From NCBI GenBank assembly GCA_001642005.1, contig LWCA01000094.1, positions 1-56,586 of the forward strand: 56,586 bases of DNA, read 5' to 3'. Below the pieces are notes generated by a model, which saw only the letters and a program-made list of their open reading frames with translations, made no database searches and had not been told where the DNA came from. This document shows positions 13,801-25,545 of this stretch, in pieces. Source of the stretch: Intoshia linei (Eukaryota > Orthonectida > Rhopaluridae). The position numbers and the translations under genes were made by a program. Position 1 is the stretch's first letter. Each line of letters starts with the position of its first letter.

Positions 13801-15996
13801 AATAGTTACTAGCTAGCCATTAGCTAATGTTTAATGTGTTTTGGAAGAACTGATCCCGATTCATATTAATCATTTTCGCCAGCCCCTTAAATTTGTTTCA
13901 CAAGTACACAATGTGTACTACACATGTTGGTAATGACGATATATCATACATACATATCTATGTATACAAATTATTCGATGTTAATTGTTTTTATATACAC
14001 AAACGTTTATCAAATAGTAAATTAGAAGAATCAACAAATAATGATAATAAAATGTCTTAAAATATTATTAAAGTAACTTGTTAATAATATGAAAAGAATA
14101 GGAACTAGTAGTTTACATTTTATGTTCTCAACGGTGGGAGAATCGCCCCTTTGGGGGCGATTTAAAAAAATATATGTGAATTATGAGCCTAAAGGGCGAT
14201 TATAAAAAAATGGTTAAGAACCACTGGATACACCTGCTTAAATCCGATTTTTTTATTGGCCATGCCATTCAGTCAACTATTAGCTTCTTCGATAAGAACG
14301 TAAATCTCATTTTAATTTAAAATATATGATGACTGTTTAGTAAAAAATTAGTCAAAATATTCATAAATATATAATACATTTTTTGGTTCAGCCAAAACAC
14401 ATAAAGAGTATAAAACTCAATTTAAACAGCTACTGTCTTTTCTCAATTATAAGAACTTATTAAGAAGTCTTCTTATATTCGAGAGTAGAAGGAAAAATGC
14501 TTATAATCAAAAATTAGAATTCTGTTAAGTAGACCTTAAAAAATATAAAAAATACACTAAAAGTTTGCTTTGATATTTTAAGAATTCGTTAGATTTGTAT
14601 TAATAAAGTTGTAAATTACATAAGGGGTATTCTCAAAATCTATTTGTTTGAGATAAAACTTATAAAATTTTAAATAAATAAATCTTATAAATACAAAACT
14701 TCTTTCGAATACAAGCAGATACTGCTTATATTCAAATTTTATTTAGTTAAAAATTTTACTGAAAATTTGTAGATTAGAGGTCTGCTTATAATCGAGAAAA
14801 GACAGTAGCAGCAAATGTGATTCCCAGATACTTATTAGCACATAAATTAATTAAAATTTGTGTCAACAAATCAACAATTAAGGTTATTTAATTTACTTAA
14901 TCATAAATACATAATATAAAAAGTAAATTTCGATATTAAAACCATCCTTTTTGGAATCTCTTAGAAAAATTTGTGGATGTGTCGATTTGTAATTTTCTTA
15001 AAAATTTATAAGATATAATAGATAGACTATTCTAAACAAAGGCTCAAAGTCTGAAACACTCAAAAGTTCTATTTTATGTAACTAATGATTTTAATTCTTA
15101 ATTGGATAACAGTTATGGATGTTGGCAATTATGGCACACAAAAAATTTCAAAAAATCTCTTAAAATCTCTAAAAATCTCAAAAATAATTTCCGACATACA
15201 AGTGAATACAGATGACATGTTTGAATCTTCTGTGTGCCAAAAATTACCCAGGTACCAAGCGTATCAGGTGTTATTTACAGTAAACAGAATTTGAAAATTT
15301 CTATGCACGAAGACTATATAAAATAAAAATTACCTTTGTTGGCATGTCTGGCATAGGATTTTGATTACGACTGAGGTGTTGAGAAGGATAATTTCCATAA
15401 AAAATTGGATTAATAAACAAAGGATTATTGAGACTATTGGGATCATGAAAAGATGGCGGATAGGACGGATGATTAATTTTCTCGTACTTGTTTGGATAAT
15501 ATGCATTCCTAGGTAATTTTTCTTGAAACAGTGCTTGACCATTAGGATAATGATTAAAGTTGCGATCCATTTGATACGGATATACATGATTTGGTTTACT
15601 GTTACTCCTATTGAAATATGACGAATAATTATGTTTCTGAGGCATGTCAAGATTGAAATCTGCCATATAAGGTTTAACATTTGGAGTCTGAGCATGTCCA
15701 AAATAATTTTGATACATTTCCATATTATGCAGGGTGTAATGTGTTTGCTGGTTATATCTTTGAATAGGTAAAATTTGGTTGGAACAAGAACTGGAACCAA
15801 AATTGTATCCATTTGAGGATACTTTTTCACTGCAACTAGATCTATCGAGATAATCTCCCGTGTTTATCATGTAGTTTTTCCGATAAGATGGTTCACATTG
15901 ATTTAATTTCAATTCACTAATTTTATTGTTCAAGTTTGTATCAATTACTCCATGTTGAACAGCTTGTAATGGCATCCTGGATATAGGTACATTCAT
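7867..15996 (-). CDS. ZIC: ZIC family zinc-finger transcription factor (complete, four exons)
   Basis: Exons (transcript order) 15996-15334, 13571-13429, 9147-8984 and 8039-7867 join in phases 0, 2 and 1 to give 380 residues. Residues 1-221 form a low-complexity N-terminus rich in Asn, Tyr, Pro and Gln. Five C2H2 fingers follow: ZF1 CKWLINPK from residue 222 ending HLQTQH; ZF2 CYWKDC from 267, then [18 protein letters not shown]3 [21 protein letters not shown]4 [21 protein letters not shown]5 [17 protein letters not shown]. This is the diagnostic ZIC/odd-paired array. Known: nuclear DNA-binding regulators of neural and mesodermal patterning, recognising GLI-like sites. The intron splitting the Trp codon of CYW corresponds to an intron position I recall in other ZIC genes. 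The protein stops immediately after ZF5 (HIKIH), so the usual C-terminal tail is absent. An in-frame TAA lies 18 bp upstream of the chosen ATG. Confidence 0.96.
10498..11677. mobile_element. hAT-like non-autonomous element in ZIC intron 2
   Basis: The ends are inverted: GCATTCTCAACGGGGTCCAC at the left and GTTGAGAATGC at the right. Both ends carry GGGGTCCACAG repeats just inside. The flanks share tctaact (10491-10497 and 11678-11684), a 7-8 bp duplication as in hAT insertions. It is about 1.18 kb and has no intact reading frame. A related copy in opposite orientation lies at 53873-54543, and a short fragment (GGGTCCACATCAG) near 35277. Confidence 0.75.
11996..12365. repeat. Short degenerate tandem repeats (TTGGATTAA...GGTAAAATC type)
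   Basis: Units of about 100 bp carry the motifs TTTTTATTTTGTGGTTGGAT, TTTTTCTCATA and TTTGGTAAAATC; one version repeats at 12055-12115 and another at 12155-12215, with fainter units after. The reverse complement of the same motif set appears at 47930-48220 (ACTAAATCTTATGA, AATCCAAA). The repeat is unclassified and no coding role is seen. Confidence 0.55.
12442..12950. mobile_element. hAT-type MITE nested in an older repeat
   Basis: Termini are CAGAGCCTTCTTAAG (left) and CTTAAAACGGCTCTG (right). They are flanked by attaatac (12434-12441) and actaatac (12951-12958), an 8-bp duplication with one mismatch. The 509-bp insert is non-coding. It interrupts an older sequence with repeated GCTGGTA/ACCAGC motifs at about 11866-12980, so this is a nested insertion within ZIC intron 2. 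Confidence 0.85.
14124..14226. mobile_element. Short hAT-type MITE remnant
   Basis: TTCTCAACGGTGGG at the left and GGTTAAGAACCACTG at the right are imperfect inverted termini of the CAGTGGTTCTCAACC class. The interior holds GGGGGCGATTT and an inverted relative. Only about 103 bp remain, and no clean target-site duplication was found. It lies in ZIC intron 1. Confidence 0.6.
14433..14805. mobile_element. Mariner/pogo-type MITE with TA duplication
   Basis: Inverted termini CTGTCTTTTCTCAATTATAAG (left, one base longer than quoted limits need; core CTGTCTTTTCTC) and CTTATAATCGAGAAAAGACAG (core GAGAAAAGACAG, right) are flanked by TA at 14431-14432 and 14806-14807. The element is 373 bp and non-coding. 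It lies in ZIC intron 1. The assignment to a Tc1/mariner/pogo group rests only on the TA duplication and the terminus style. Confidence 0.8.
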
Positions 15997-18527
15997 TTCT
16001 TTTGATCTAAATTAACATTAACATGTTTTTCAACATTTCTACACTTAATTTGTGAAATCTACAGTGAAATTATTCCTGTCGCAGCAAGAATAATTTTTTA
16101 TTTTTAATTGTTACAAAGGGTACTCTGTTTTGAAATGTTATGTTAACTGTATTTTTAACTGCATGATATCAACTTATCATGATATTATTAAATGTACTAT
16201 GCTTTATCTATTTAAAATTTCAAGAGCTCTTTTTTATTGGTCAGTGACTTTATTCCTCTATTCAATTTATGAAACGCCTACTTGTTAGTTTGTATAAGAA
16301 TGTATTATCATTTTAAATTAAATAATTTATTACACAAGTGGAAAATTTATAAATATGTTGACATTTAGCATTGTAATGAATATTTACATTTATACATATT
16401 TGGTATAATTATTTTAATTTTTAACTTTTTTTGATTTATCTTGGTCTTTTTTTTGGTTTATTAATTATCACATTTAACCACCATTTTTATTAATTTCATT
16501 ACCTTTTAAACTTTTAATTTCTGGAAATGTTGAAAAATAGTATATTTAATCCTATTTGTTTATTTTTTAACATTATTTAATTTAAGCTTGTAATGTACAT
16601 GGAAGGTCATATGGAATTCTTGTTTACTTTATATATCACATACATAATTTTATAGAAAATAATTAAATTTTTATTTATTGATGTTTTGTTTATTAGCAAG
16701 TTAATTAAATTGTATTTAAAGCAATTTCTGCTCCATATATACTCATCGACAAGCTCAAGCTTTTATCCAGTTTTACTTTTTAATTCAAAAACCCTTTCGA
16801 CACTTTAACAGTCAACTACTGACAGTAATAATTAGATCATTGTGTCAATATTTCAATGTCATAGGGCAATAATAACAATAAGTTGTATGTATCTCATGTA
16901 CTTCATTTATTTTATACATTTTTACAATAGGACAAATATACATGTCATTTTATGGATAAATTCAATAAACCCTAATGCAAGTAAAATAGTATTTTTTTTG
17001 TAACTAAAACTTTACTATAAATCTTCCCATATCCTCAAAAATCATTTATTGAAAGGTGGTGGGTATACTTAACAATACAATAATAACAATGCATGTACTG
17101 TGCAGTGCACACAGTTGTAATATCTGATTCATGAAAAGTTATGTAGAGTAATTTTATCATTGTCCTTAAACTCAATTTTTATTAAAAAATATAAGTATTA
17201 CGTACTATAAAATAATTTATCAAGATAATGCCAAAATTAAAACGAAAGATTGATTTGGTTGCCTTACCGGTTTATGTGGTAAATCCACGCTTATAGTTAA
17301 TTAAATTACTTTTTGTTGTAAATAATAAAAATACTGAGAGGTAATACCCAGTCATAATGATAAATGGTAACAATGGTGAGAAATCGAGTTTCACTTACAT
17401 TGGGAACCCCTGGTTTGTATTATTTAATTTTATATCACGTCTCACCACTCGTATAACTCAACAATTAAGAAATAACAGAATTAAACATGCTAGAGACTAA
17501 CCTAAAATGAAAAATAAGCCCCTATAAAAATTTCCCAAACGATACATTTTGTCACATAGCCCGTAATTGCCTGTCCAAGTGTCTTAACTGATACTTTAAA
17601 TTAATTACGCAAAAAGCGTATGATATTCAAGAATTAAATGTTTTTATATGTTCAATTTGGAAAAATGAGACATTTTACAAAAAGGTCGTCGAGTTCACTA
17701 CTGGAGAAGAGTTTCGGATCTATTCTGAAACAACTATATTTGAATAAGAACGTTAAGTAAGGCAAAAAAACACAAATCCATAAATTTAGTAACATATCAG
17801 TTATGTTGACACTACTGATTTTAAAATTTTAAAATTTTAAACTATTCAAAAATATCACTATATATGCTATATAGAAAATATATATGCACAAAATAAGTGA
17901 CTATATTATAAAAATTACGAAAAAGAAACACCTTAAGCTGTCACAAGTTGATTATTGAATAAAAACGGGTTAGCCTCAACTCTTCAATTAATATGCCTTA
18001 TTGAATTTTCGGTAGAATATAATAAGAATAAGGATTTTACAGTATAATGCAGTAGTGCAATTCACAATACGCTGCTTTCTAAAATTTTTATTTTAGCGAC
18101 TCACTTGAACTATGCATAAATTCGGGGCTTCCAATTTCACATTAAACACGCATTCTTATTCAGTACATGTTTATTTCAAATAATCATTATTACAATACCA
18201 TACACCCTAATTTCACGGAGGGTATGATGATTTATTCACACAATAACTATTCATTTGCAATATCCTTTAGATTTAGATTTAGCCATTATTGGATAGATAT
18301 GAAGGAAATACAAAAATAGGAAATTAATCAAATCAAATTCCCATTCATGTAAGAAAATTAAGCAAATATAAGTTAGTAAACATTCTTACAATTCAAATAT
18401 ACGTACTTTTTGAGTATTACGATATATTCACTTGACTTTTCATAACTTTAAATAAATATTAACAATAGTAAAGTTCTTCATTTTTCAATTTCGGATATTG
18501 TTAATATTTATAACTACATGTATATTA
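15997..18527. other. ZIC upstream spacer with exon-like stretches
   Basis: This is presumed 5' flank of ZIC. No promoter element can be pinned down in such AT-rich DNA. On the plus strand, 17229-17278 reads MPKLKRKIDLVALPVYV before a possible donor GTAAAT. At 17600-17740 an open frame includes FYKKVVEFTTGEEFRIYSET before a stop, but the opposite strand is also open there. Neither was recognised. A hAT-like end (TTGGGAACCCCTGG) sits near 17400. Confidence 0.35.
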
Positions 18528-19663
18528 GGGTGTTAACTTTTTTCTAAGAACAAAAATACAAGGTTATACAAAATGAGAAAAATATTCTAAGAGCGGTGGT
18601 ACCATTCGTTAAGCCTAAATTTTGAAATACATCGGCCTGCTCAAAGAAAATAGTTTTCATAATTAAGATTTATAACATTGTCTGTAACCTTGCAATTATG
18701 TTTATATTATTTACTCAAATCGTCATGTCTATTAACAACAATCTTACCTGCGAAAAAAATTAAAATGGGTCTAATTAATGACAAAAAAATATTTTTTTCT
18801 CTCTATTTTATATTCAAAATTTCATCAGTAATTGCTAAAATTTTTTTTGTGTCAAAATAATATAAACGTAATATAATTAACATAAATCACTTAATGAAAG
18901 TCAGCTTAATGAAAAAATAATAATTATTTTGATTTTAATCTGATTGTTATGTTTCATGTCTTCCATATTCTATCTGTAAAATAATAGGAACCCTCAATAA
19001 ATGTGTAAATAAAGGTTGACAGAAGTATAGGTTAGCATCATGTAGATATTTTGGGGAAGCAACATTTTTGATATAACTGTAATTCATATATAAAATTTCA
19101 CAGAGATTATACAACACGGGCATAAGGTATAAGGTTGGTGAAATTTTAAGGAATCCAAATTCGTAACTGTTATACCCATACAAGTTGTATGGTTGTAAGT
19201 TGTATCATAATGATACATTTTAAAAAGTTTGTTGCATCATATGTATATTTTTTCACTGTTAGGTGTTCTACCATAAAATTCCCTCCTAAAGAGCAACCTT
19301 TCCACTTCTATTAAAAAAATTTCTTTATACTGTTTCTCAGATTCTTTACGGGGTGAAGTAACGCAGTACCATAAATACTTTCAAATGCCTACAGTCGGTT
19401 AATTAAATCGGTTACATGCATTGACGGTGAATTAGATAATGACACCGTTAATTGACTTGAAATTCATAATAATCATAAAAAATAATATTATAATAATAAA
19501 TTTCAGTTCAAAATGTTATGGGTATTTTTAAATTCCAGAGCAGGCCGATATTTTTGTAATAATATTAAAAACAAACACCGTAGACGTAATTTTTATTGCA
19601 TTTCTCATACCGTACGGCCTGTATTTTTTTAATTTCTAAAATTCGATCAAAAAGTTAACACCC
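18528..19663. mobile_element. TA-flanked element with terminal and sub-terminal inverted repeats
   Basis: The outer ends GGGTGTTAACTTTTT and AAAAAGTTAACACCC are perfect inverted repeats flanked by TA. A second inverted pair lies about 100 bp further in: ATCGGCCTGCTC near 18632 and GAGCAGGCCGAT near 19538. At 1136 bp it has no intact transposase. A 78-codon minus-strand frame at 18947-19183 is not recognisable. The TA duplication and paired repeats suggest a Tc1/mariner-like non-autonomous element. Confidence 0.75.
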
Positions 19664-19768
19664 TAATATATATTACGTTTATAACGGTTTATAATGGTTT
19701 ATAAACAAGCTGAGTGTATAAAAACAGGTTATCCCGATTTGATCACCGAAAAAGCTGATACTCTATAC

Positions 19769-20239
19769 CAGGTATGACCAACTTGTCGATCGAAAATAAT
19801 TTTCTAGTCGATCGCCAAAATTAAAAAATTGGAATTAATTTTTAATTTTAATAATACGCGTCATTAAATGATATCTATTTTAAAACAATTTAATTTAATA
19901 TTTATAAAATTTAATTTTATTTATATATTGTTAAAAAGTAGTTTATTATATGTGGAGTGGGTACCGGAATTTTACTTATTTAAGCCCTTCTATAGCAATA
20001 TTATTAAATTATATACTTGCTACATTAAATTATAACATTTTGATTTTTCCACTATTTCTTATACTGTAGGTTTTGCCGATAATTTTCAAATATACAGCGA
20101 AAGTTCTTCGAATTATTCTGAATGTTATTTTTATATGTTTTCTACGATCATACTTTTTAATTTTTAACATAGTTTTCAATCAGCAACATTTTTCTAGTCA
20201 ATGTATTAGTCGATCGCATCAAAAAAAAGTTGGACCCTA
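19769..20239. mobile_element. hAT-type MITE with perfect 8-bp duplication
   Basis: The left end CAGGTATGACCAACTTGTCG and right end AAAGTTGGACCCTA are imperfect inverted repeats. They are flanked by identical 8-bp copies of ctctatac (19761-19768 and 20240-20247). Inside, TAGTCGATCGC motifs occur at both ends in inverted orientation. The 471-bp element is non-coding; a 68-codon frame in it (20073-20279) is chance. A partial relative is at about 26575-26680. Confidence 0.88.
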
Positions 20240-20247
20240 CTCTATAC

Positions 20248-23200
20248 CTATAGAGTATACCTTATTAGTGTGTTTTTAAGTATTTTAATGTGATTAAATA
20301 TTTTTTTAATTACCCAGCACCCAAAAGAACACTTAAGTTGTATTAAATAATTTGTTACTGTCAAAAAAAAAACTTATACCATTATTAAATATTTGATATT
20401 TTTATAAGTGATAGAGGATTCCAAAAATAAATATATCAATATAGATACCGATTCCTACTTCAACTCTAAAAATTTTGAAAAACTATTTCCATACGATCCA
20501 AAAAAACGAATATGAGATTTGTATTCGTAAATTATTGAAAAAAAACATTTCATTAATCATTGCACTATATGTTATTTCATTTTTATTTGCTGAATAGATC
20601 TGATAATTATCACGGAAAATTATTAAAATTTCGATAGAATTTACAAAAGAAAACTTTTTTATTAATTTGCAGTCGAATTTTTTATTTTTTTCTTCAACCG
20701 CTAATTTAAATAAATATTCACTGGTATCATTAAATAGTCTCTTTTTCTCACATTTCCGAAAAAATAACTAATTACTTTTAACTGGGTATTAGCATTCTCT
20801 ATTTTACAGACTGGTTACTTAAAAAGTAATGAACCCTTACAAAATTAACGAGACTAACGATTCTTGATTCAGATAAAGAATTTCCCCATCACTACTTTTT
20901 ATGTACTATTTGAGGTTCATTCATTCTATTCAGAAAATTTAACTCAAAATTTGTGAAATGACTAAAAATAAATACTAAGATTCACTGCAACTCACATACA
21001 TACCGATTAAAATCATTTAACTTACGTATAAAATAATATATAAACATACTGTGATATTAAATGAAACGAATTGAATTGACTCTTTGAATTGGTTTGAATT
21101 ATTTGATGATTTCAAGAGTGATCACCAACTGTTGTTAATTTTTCAGTGAATCTAAAATTGTGATTATTTGATCAATTATTAATAATTAAATAATTATTGT
21201 ATAAATAAACTTTGTAATTTTAAGTAAACTAATCAAATATCTTTAGCGTTATACTAATTATTAAAAAACTACCATGTTTTTTTTATTTACTATATTGGAT
21301 GAGAAAGTTTATAAATAAAAAACTAAGGTTAAATTTAAGGATTGTGAAAATTTGTTTAATAAAATGATATAAAATAAAATAATAAAAATATAATGGAAAT
21401 TATATAATTAGGGCAGTTTTTTATGGGAAAATGCTATTTTTTATATGATAATCAGCACGAAATTAAAAGCATCATGATATCAATATTATGTTTATTAATT
21501 AGCTAATAAACAATTTATAAAGTCAATAAATGGCATTAAATGCCATAAAGTAAGTTGTTTTTTTTAAATGCCATAAAGTCTATTTTTTTTTTAAAGGATA
21601 TTCGACTTAAAAAAAAAGATATTCATAATATAATGAACAATAAAATTGAACAAATACATCCTTATCTATACAATTTATTAAGAAAAGGGCCATCTACCAC
21701 AAATAGTTTTGGACGTAGTTTCAATTTGTTAAAAAAATTGCTAACTAAACAGAGGAAATTTTTACCAGATAATGTTAAAAAGTATATTATGTTATACTAC
21801 AATAAACATTATAAATTTCAACATCTCTAACATCACACAATGAGATTTACATTGTTTGTTTCATTTACAGTTTTTTGTTATTCATATTCCTTATTTTAAG
21901 TTTTATTCATATTAATTTATTATGTAAAGTGACCGGCACCATCATGACCGGGGTCTATGCGAATAATTCAGACATTTTTTATGCTATTTTAGAATAAGTA
22001 TATACTATATAGATTTAAAATGTTATTAAAAGTAACCAATTTATAAAAAATTGTACTTTACAATGATAATTTTAATAATTTATTGTACATGATATTTTAA
22101 TAGCCAAAAAAAACCAAACTTTTAAAAAGTGATATTTTACTTATTATAATTATAAATGTTATCATTAAAATATATAAATTTAATTTGTTAATGACAACCA
22201 AGTTACTAGTTAAATATCTATATGCAGTATTTTCTCTATAATTCGCCATTTTTGAGATTTAAAAAAAGTTGTAGCGATAGGGAATTCCAAATTGTATACT
22301 TTATATTTGTGTTACCTATAATTTTGTTTGAATTTAATAATTAATTTGTATTTTTTATAAAATTTTTTATAACTTTATCTTTAATTTTTTAAAAATGGTT
22401 TGAAAATGAAAAAACAAATCATTAATTATTTCCTATTTTTCCTTCTTTAAGCAAAAACATTATAACATAACATTTCACAAAAACTGTATACTACATGTAA
22501 AAAAGATTAACTGAACAATCTTTTATAATAAAGCTGATTTATAAAGATATCAAAAATTTAATTAAATTTCTAAACTATGAATACCTCTATTGACACTTTG
22601 CGCTAAATAAAATGTTCAACAATGTAAAATCTAAATTGAATACGTTAATAATATTTTACTTAATCACCCGAATGGTATATAGCTTAAGGCAGTAAAGATT
22701 TAAAACAGTTTGGTTCATTTTCTCATTAGCTAGCTATTTTTTTCTATATTTGATTAATTTTTGATAAAATTTCTCTACAATAATAAAATTAAATTAAATT
22801 TTTAATAGAATTTTAATAATATTTTAATAATAATTAATAGATTTTAATACCATTTTCAATTTTGAAAATATATTTTGTTAATTACACACAGTGAGTTATT
22901 TGGAATCAAGTTGATAACACTGTGAAATAATTAAGAAACTTTGTAAAATTGATAAATTGAATAAATGTGCATACTTTTTTCAAACATTAAGGCATCCCTG
23001 GATCAATGCGATTTATGATACCGAAATATATGGGGTCCATTAAATATAATTACAATATAATTTATGCATGTACTTTTCTATATATAATGTACATGTATAG
23101 TATAATAAATCAAAGAAGCGTGATTTTAGTAACATGTTTCACAATTTTCATAAATACATCTTTATTAGTTCATTTATTTAATAAACTTGGTTTTAGGACA

Positions 23201-24002
23201 CATATGTAGGCATACGGTATGGAGTTAAAGTTGAAAATATTTTTAATTTTTTCTAATTGCCAAAATAAATTAATTCAGTTAAAATAATTTTACAGTGATT
23301 CTGCTAATTACAGATAGGTACCAAAAATATAATGGAAAATATCCATTAAGGTAAAGTAGTACTACTGTAGTATAAAATTATTTAATAAATAATGAGCGGT
23401 TCAAGAGTAATAAAATACTATAATTTAATCATTTAGCAATTTGTAAGGACGATACTTTTGTTATACTTTATTTATACTTTATGTTTTATTATGAACATTT
23501 TTTGTTCATTATGGTTGTACGTTATATTAATACGCTTGACAACACAAAATGGTTAAAACGAGATAATAACGGTCTGAGTAGTGATCTTAGTTACATCCTT
23601 ACTTATACAAAAATATTAAAATAAAAGTAGCTAAAAATGTGTGTCTGTGAATAAACATTTATTGAGTAAACTAATTGTCCCAGAAATTTAAAAAACAAAA
23701 ATTTCGAGTCATTTTTTTCTGATGATTTTTTTAAGCCCCATCGGTGGGACGCACGCCCCACGTTGGGAATCACTGATATAGACATAATTTCTCAGCCGGA
23801 GGTAGCAAAACGTGTAATATATATAAATGATGTAACCTTTAACTCGACCCATTGAGAAACTTGGCGGCTGCTGTTGAGAAATTATGCTTTGGCCACATAC
23901 ATACAATTTGAACACGATAATTAAATGTAAATTTTACATTTATAGTATACATTACATTACTATTTGCATAAAGATATAAACATTGGATTCATAATATAAA
24001 TA
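20248..24002. other. AT-rich spacer
   Basis: Mostly featureless AT-rich DNA. It holds one possible terminal exon (21597-21830, listed separately) and a decayed hAT-like right end near 23750 (GTTGGGAATCACTG). No RNA gene was recognised. Confidence 0.4.
21597..21830 (+). CDS. Possible terminal exon, product unknown
   Basis: After a T-rich tract and AG at 21595-21596, an open frame of 77 codons runs to TAA. Its composition is less biased than chance AT-rich frames (HPYLYNLLRKGPSTTNSFG, then KFLPDNVKKY). No family was recognised, and no upstream exon could be joined in phase, so it may be a 3' exon of an undetected gene or noise. An internal ATG (residue 13 of the exon) could also make it a short single-exon frame. 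Confidence 0.28.
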   Translation, partial: DIRLKKKDIHNIMNNKIEQIHPYLYNLLRKGPSTTNSFGRSFNLLKKLLTKQRKFLPDNVKKYIMLYYNKHYKFQHL

Positions 24003-24422
24003 ATGTTCAAGATTTTTTGTCTACTAATTATAATTTTATTCAGTTACTTAAACGCCGATCGGATAGATGATGCAAATATAATTGAATATGATGTTAAAAT
24101 TTTTAATAAGCTTGCTTTGACGGAAGAAGATTATTACATCAACATAATAATATTTTTGTGTTTGGGATCCTATATTTTATCAGAATTGCTTATGCAATTA
24201 TGTAACTCAATTGCATACATTATTGATGTTGGTATATATACCAACTCCAATTCATGGGAGGCGCATAGAAAGTTAAATGAAGAATCGCATATATTGTATT
24301 ATACTGCATATTCTATTCCACCATTTTATATGTTTGAGAACTTAATATTGAACTACTGTGATGATTCGGGTATAATATTTTATTTTTCAGTAAATACTAT
24401 AAGTATAGTTGTATCCTGTTAA
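24003..24422 (+). CDS. Putative secreted or membrane protein, unrecognised
   Basis: A 139-codon frame starts MFKIFCLLIIILFSYLNADR, a good signal peptide with a likely cleavage after the Ala. An acidic stretch follows (TEEDYYIN), then a strongly hydrophobic segment at about residues 47-70 (IIIFLCLGSYILSELLMQL) that would span a membrane, then a mixed region with Cys residues. A possible donor GTAAAT close to the 3' end (about 24390) means it may continue into another exon, but none was found before the repeats that follow. No homologous family was recognised. The signal peptide and balanced composition make coding likely. It could be the first exon of a multi-pass membrane protein. Confidence 0.5.
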   Translation: MFKIFCLLIIILFSYLNADRIDDANIIEYDVKIFNKLALTEEDYYINIIIFLCLGSYILSELLMQLCNSIAYIIDVGIYTNSNSWEAHRKLNEESHILYYTAYSIPPFYMFENLILNYCDDSGIIFYFSVNTISIVVSC

Positions 24423-24755
24423 CACACATAAAAAATTTCAATCCTAATAAATGACGACTTCACGGTCAAAAAAGCATTTTAGTATTCATATATTTTTTTT
24501 CCGAAATATTTTATTTAAACAAAAAATCTGAAATAATTAACAGTCCGAAAATTAAAAAAAATATTATTCTGATAGAGGTTATTCCAGTTGATATAAATGC
24601 AAAATTTCAACTCAGAAATCTACGCATTCCCGGTAAAAAATAATTTTTAATATATTATCAACCAATATTTTTCAAATATTTCGATTAAAATCAAAAATTG
24701 AAAATGTAAATATTGATCCTACAATTTCAAAACAATGTAAATTGTACGTCTACAC
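24423..24755 (-). repeat. ~130-bp-unit repeat family, minus-oriented copy
   Basis: This carries ACACACATAAAAAATTTCAA, then GACTTCACGGTCAAAAAAGC, then TTCCAGTTGATATAAAT, all in the reverse sense of the family described under 32540-32960. It starts directly at the stop codon of the preceding reading frame. The closest relatives are the copies at 43620-43990 and 44900-45240. Confidence 0.7.
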
Positions 24756-25039
24756 ATTTCCAATAAAGACTATGGGTGAAAGTCAATATAATTCATTCCT
24801 TTTCGCAATTTTTGTCATTACTACGCAATTTTTTAAATTTCAAATTTTTATTTTCAAAAATTTTTATTAACAATATAAAACATTCAAATTTAAATAAGAA
24901 ACTAAACAACGAAACTAAAAAAACTGTTATAATATCATTTTTATATTACAATCCTTTGCAATAATGGTAAAATTCGACTGAAATGTTTATAAAGTGAAGA
25001 TTCAGTTAATTATTGATACACAATGGGTATATTTAAGTA

Positions 25040-25545
25040 TTTATTAAATTGGTACTGAATATATGTCATCAGTGATGACTCATCACATTGAAAATGACAA
25101 AATAGATTTTTATAATTTTATTTTTTCTGGAATTTATGCTATTTATGACAATTTTTAGGTGAGTGTTTTTACTTTATTGTTAAGATTATACAACTCATTC
25201 TGTCTAATAAATTATTTCTTTAATTTTATTTTTTCTGGAATTTATGCTATTTATGACAATTTTTAGGATTGGACGTTTTTACTTTACTTTTAATATTATA
25301 CACACATTTTGTCTAATAAAATTGGACTGTTTTTACTTTATTTTTAATATTATACACACATTCTGTCTAATAAAATTAATAAAATGGGATAACAATTGTT
25401 TTTAAAATTCTTTACTTAAATGTTAGCAAAACAAAATTAAGATTGAATAATTCACTTTAAAGTAAAAAGTAATATGAAGGTTCCACCTGAAACAAATTTG
25501 GGAACCACTCCTTTAAAAGATTGATAATAGTGAATAGTAGGATTT
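25040..25545 (+). repeat. Interspersed repeat with internal tandem duplications
   Basis: A 38-bp block (TTTTTCTGGAATTTATGCTA onward) occurs at about 25124-25162 and again about 104 bp later. A second block, TTTTTACTTTATTTTTAATA plus TTATACACACATTCTGTC, recurs three times at about 50-100 bp spacing. The right end GGTTCCACCTGAAACAAATT TGGGAACCACTCC matches the start of a reverse copy at about 38543-38760, and a partial reverse copy is at about 32205-32520. Unclassified, probably non-autonomous. Confidence 0.65.

Noticed and set aside
15330-15830. 166-codon second minus-strand frame
   Set aside because: It is an alternative frame over ZIC exon 1. The 231-codon frame joins the zinc-finger exons in phase and ends at a good donor, so this one is a shadow.
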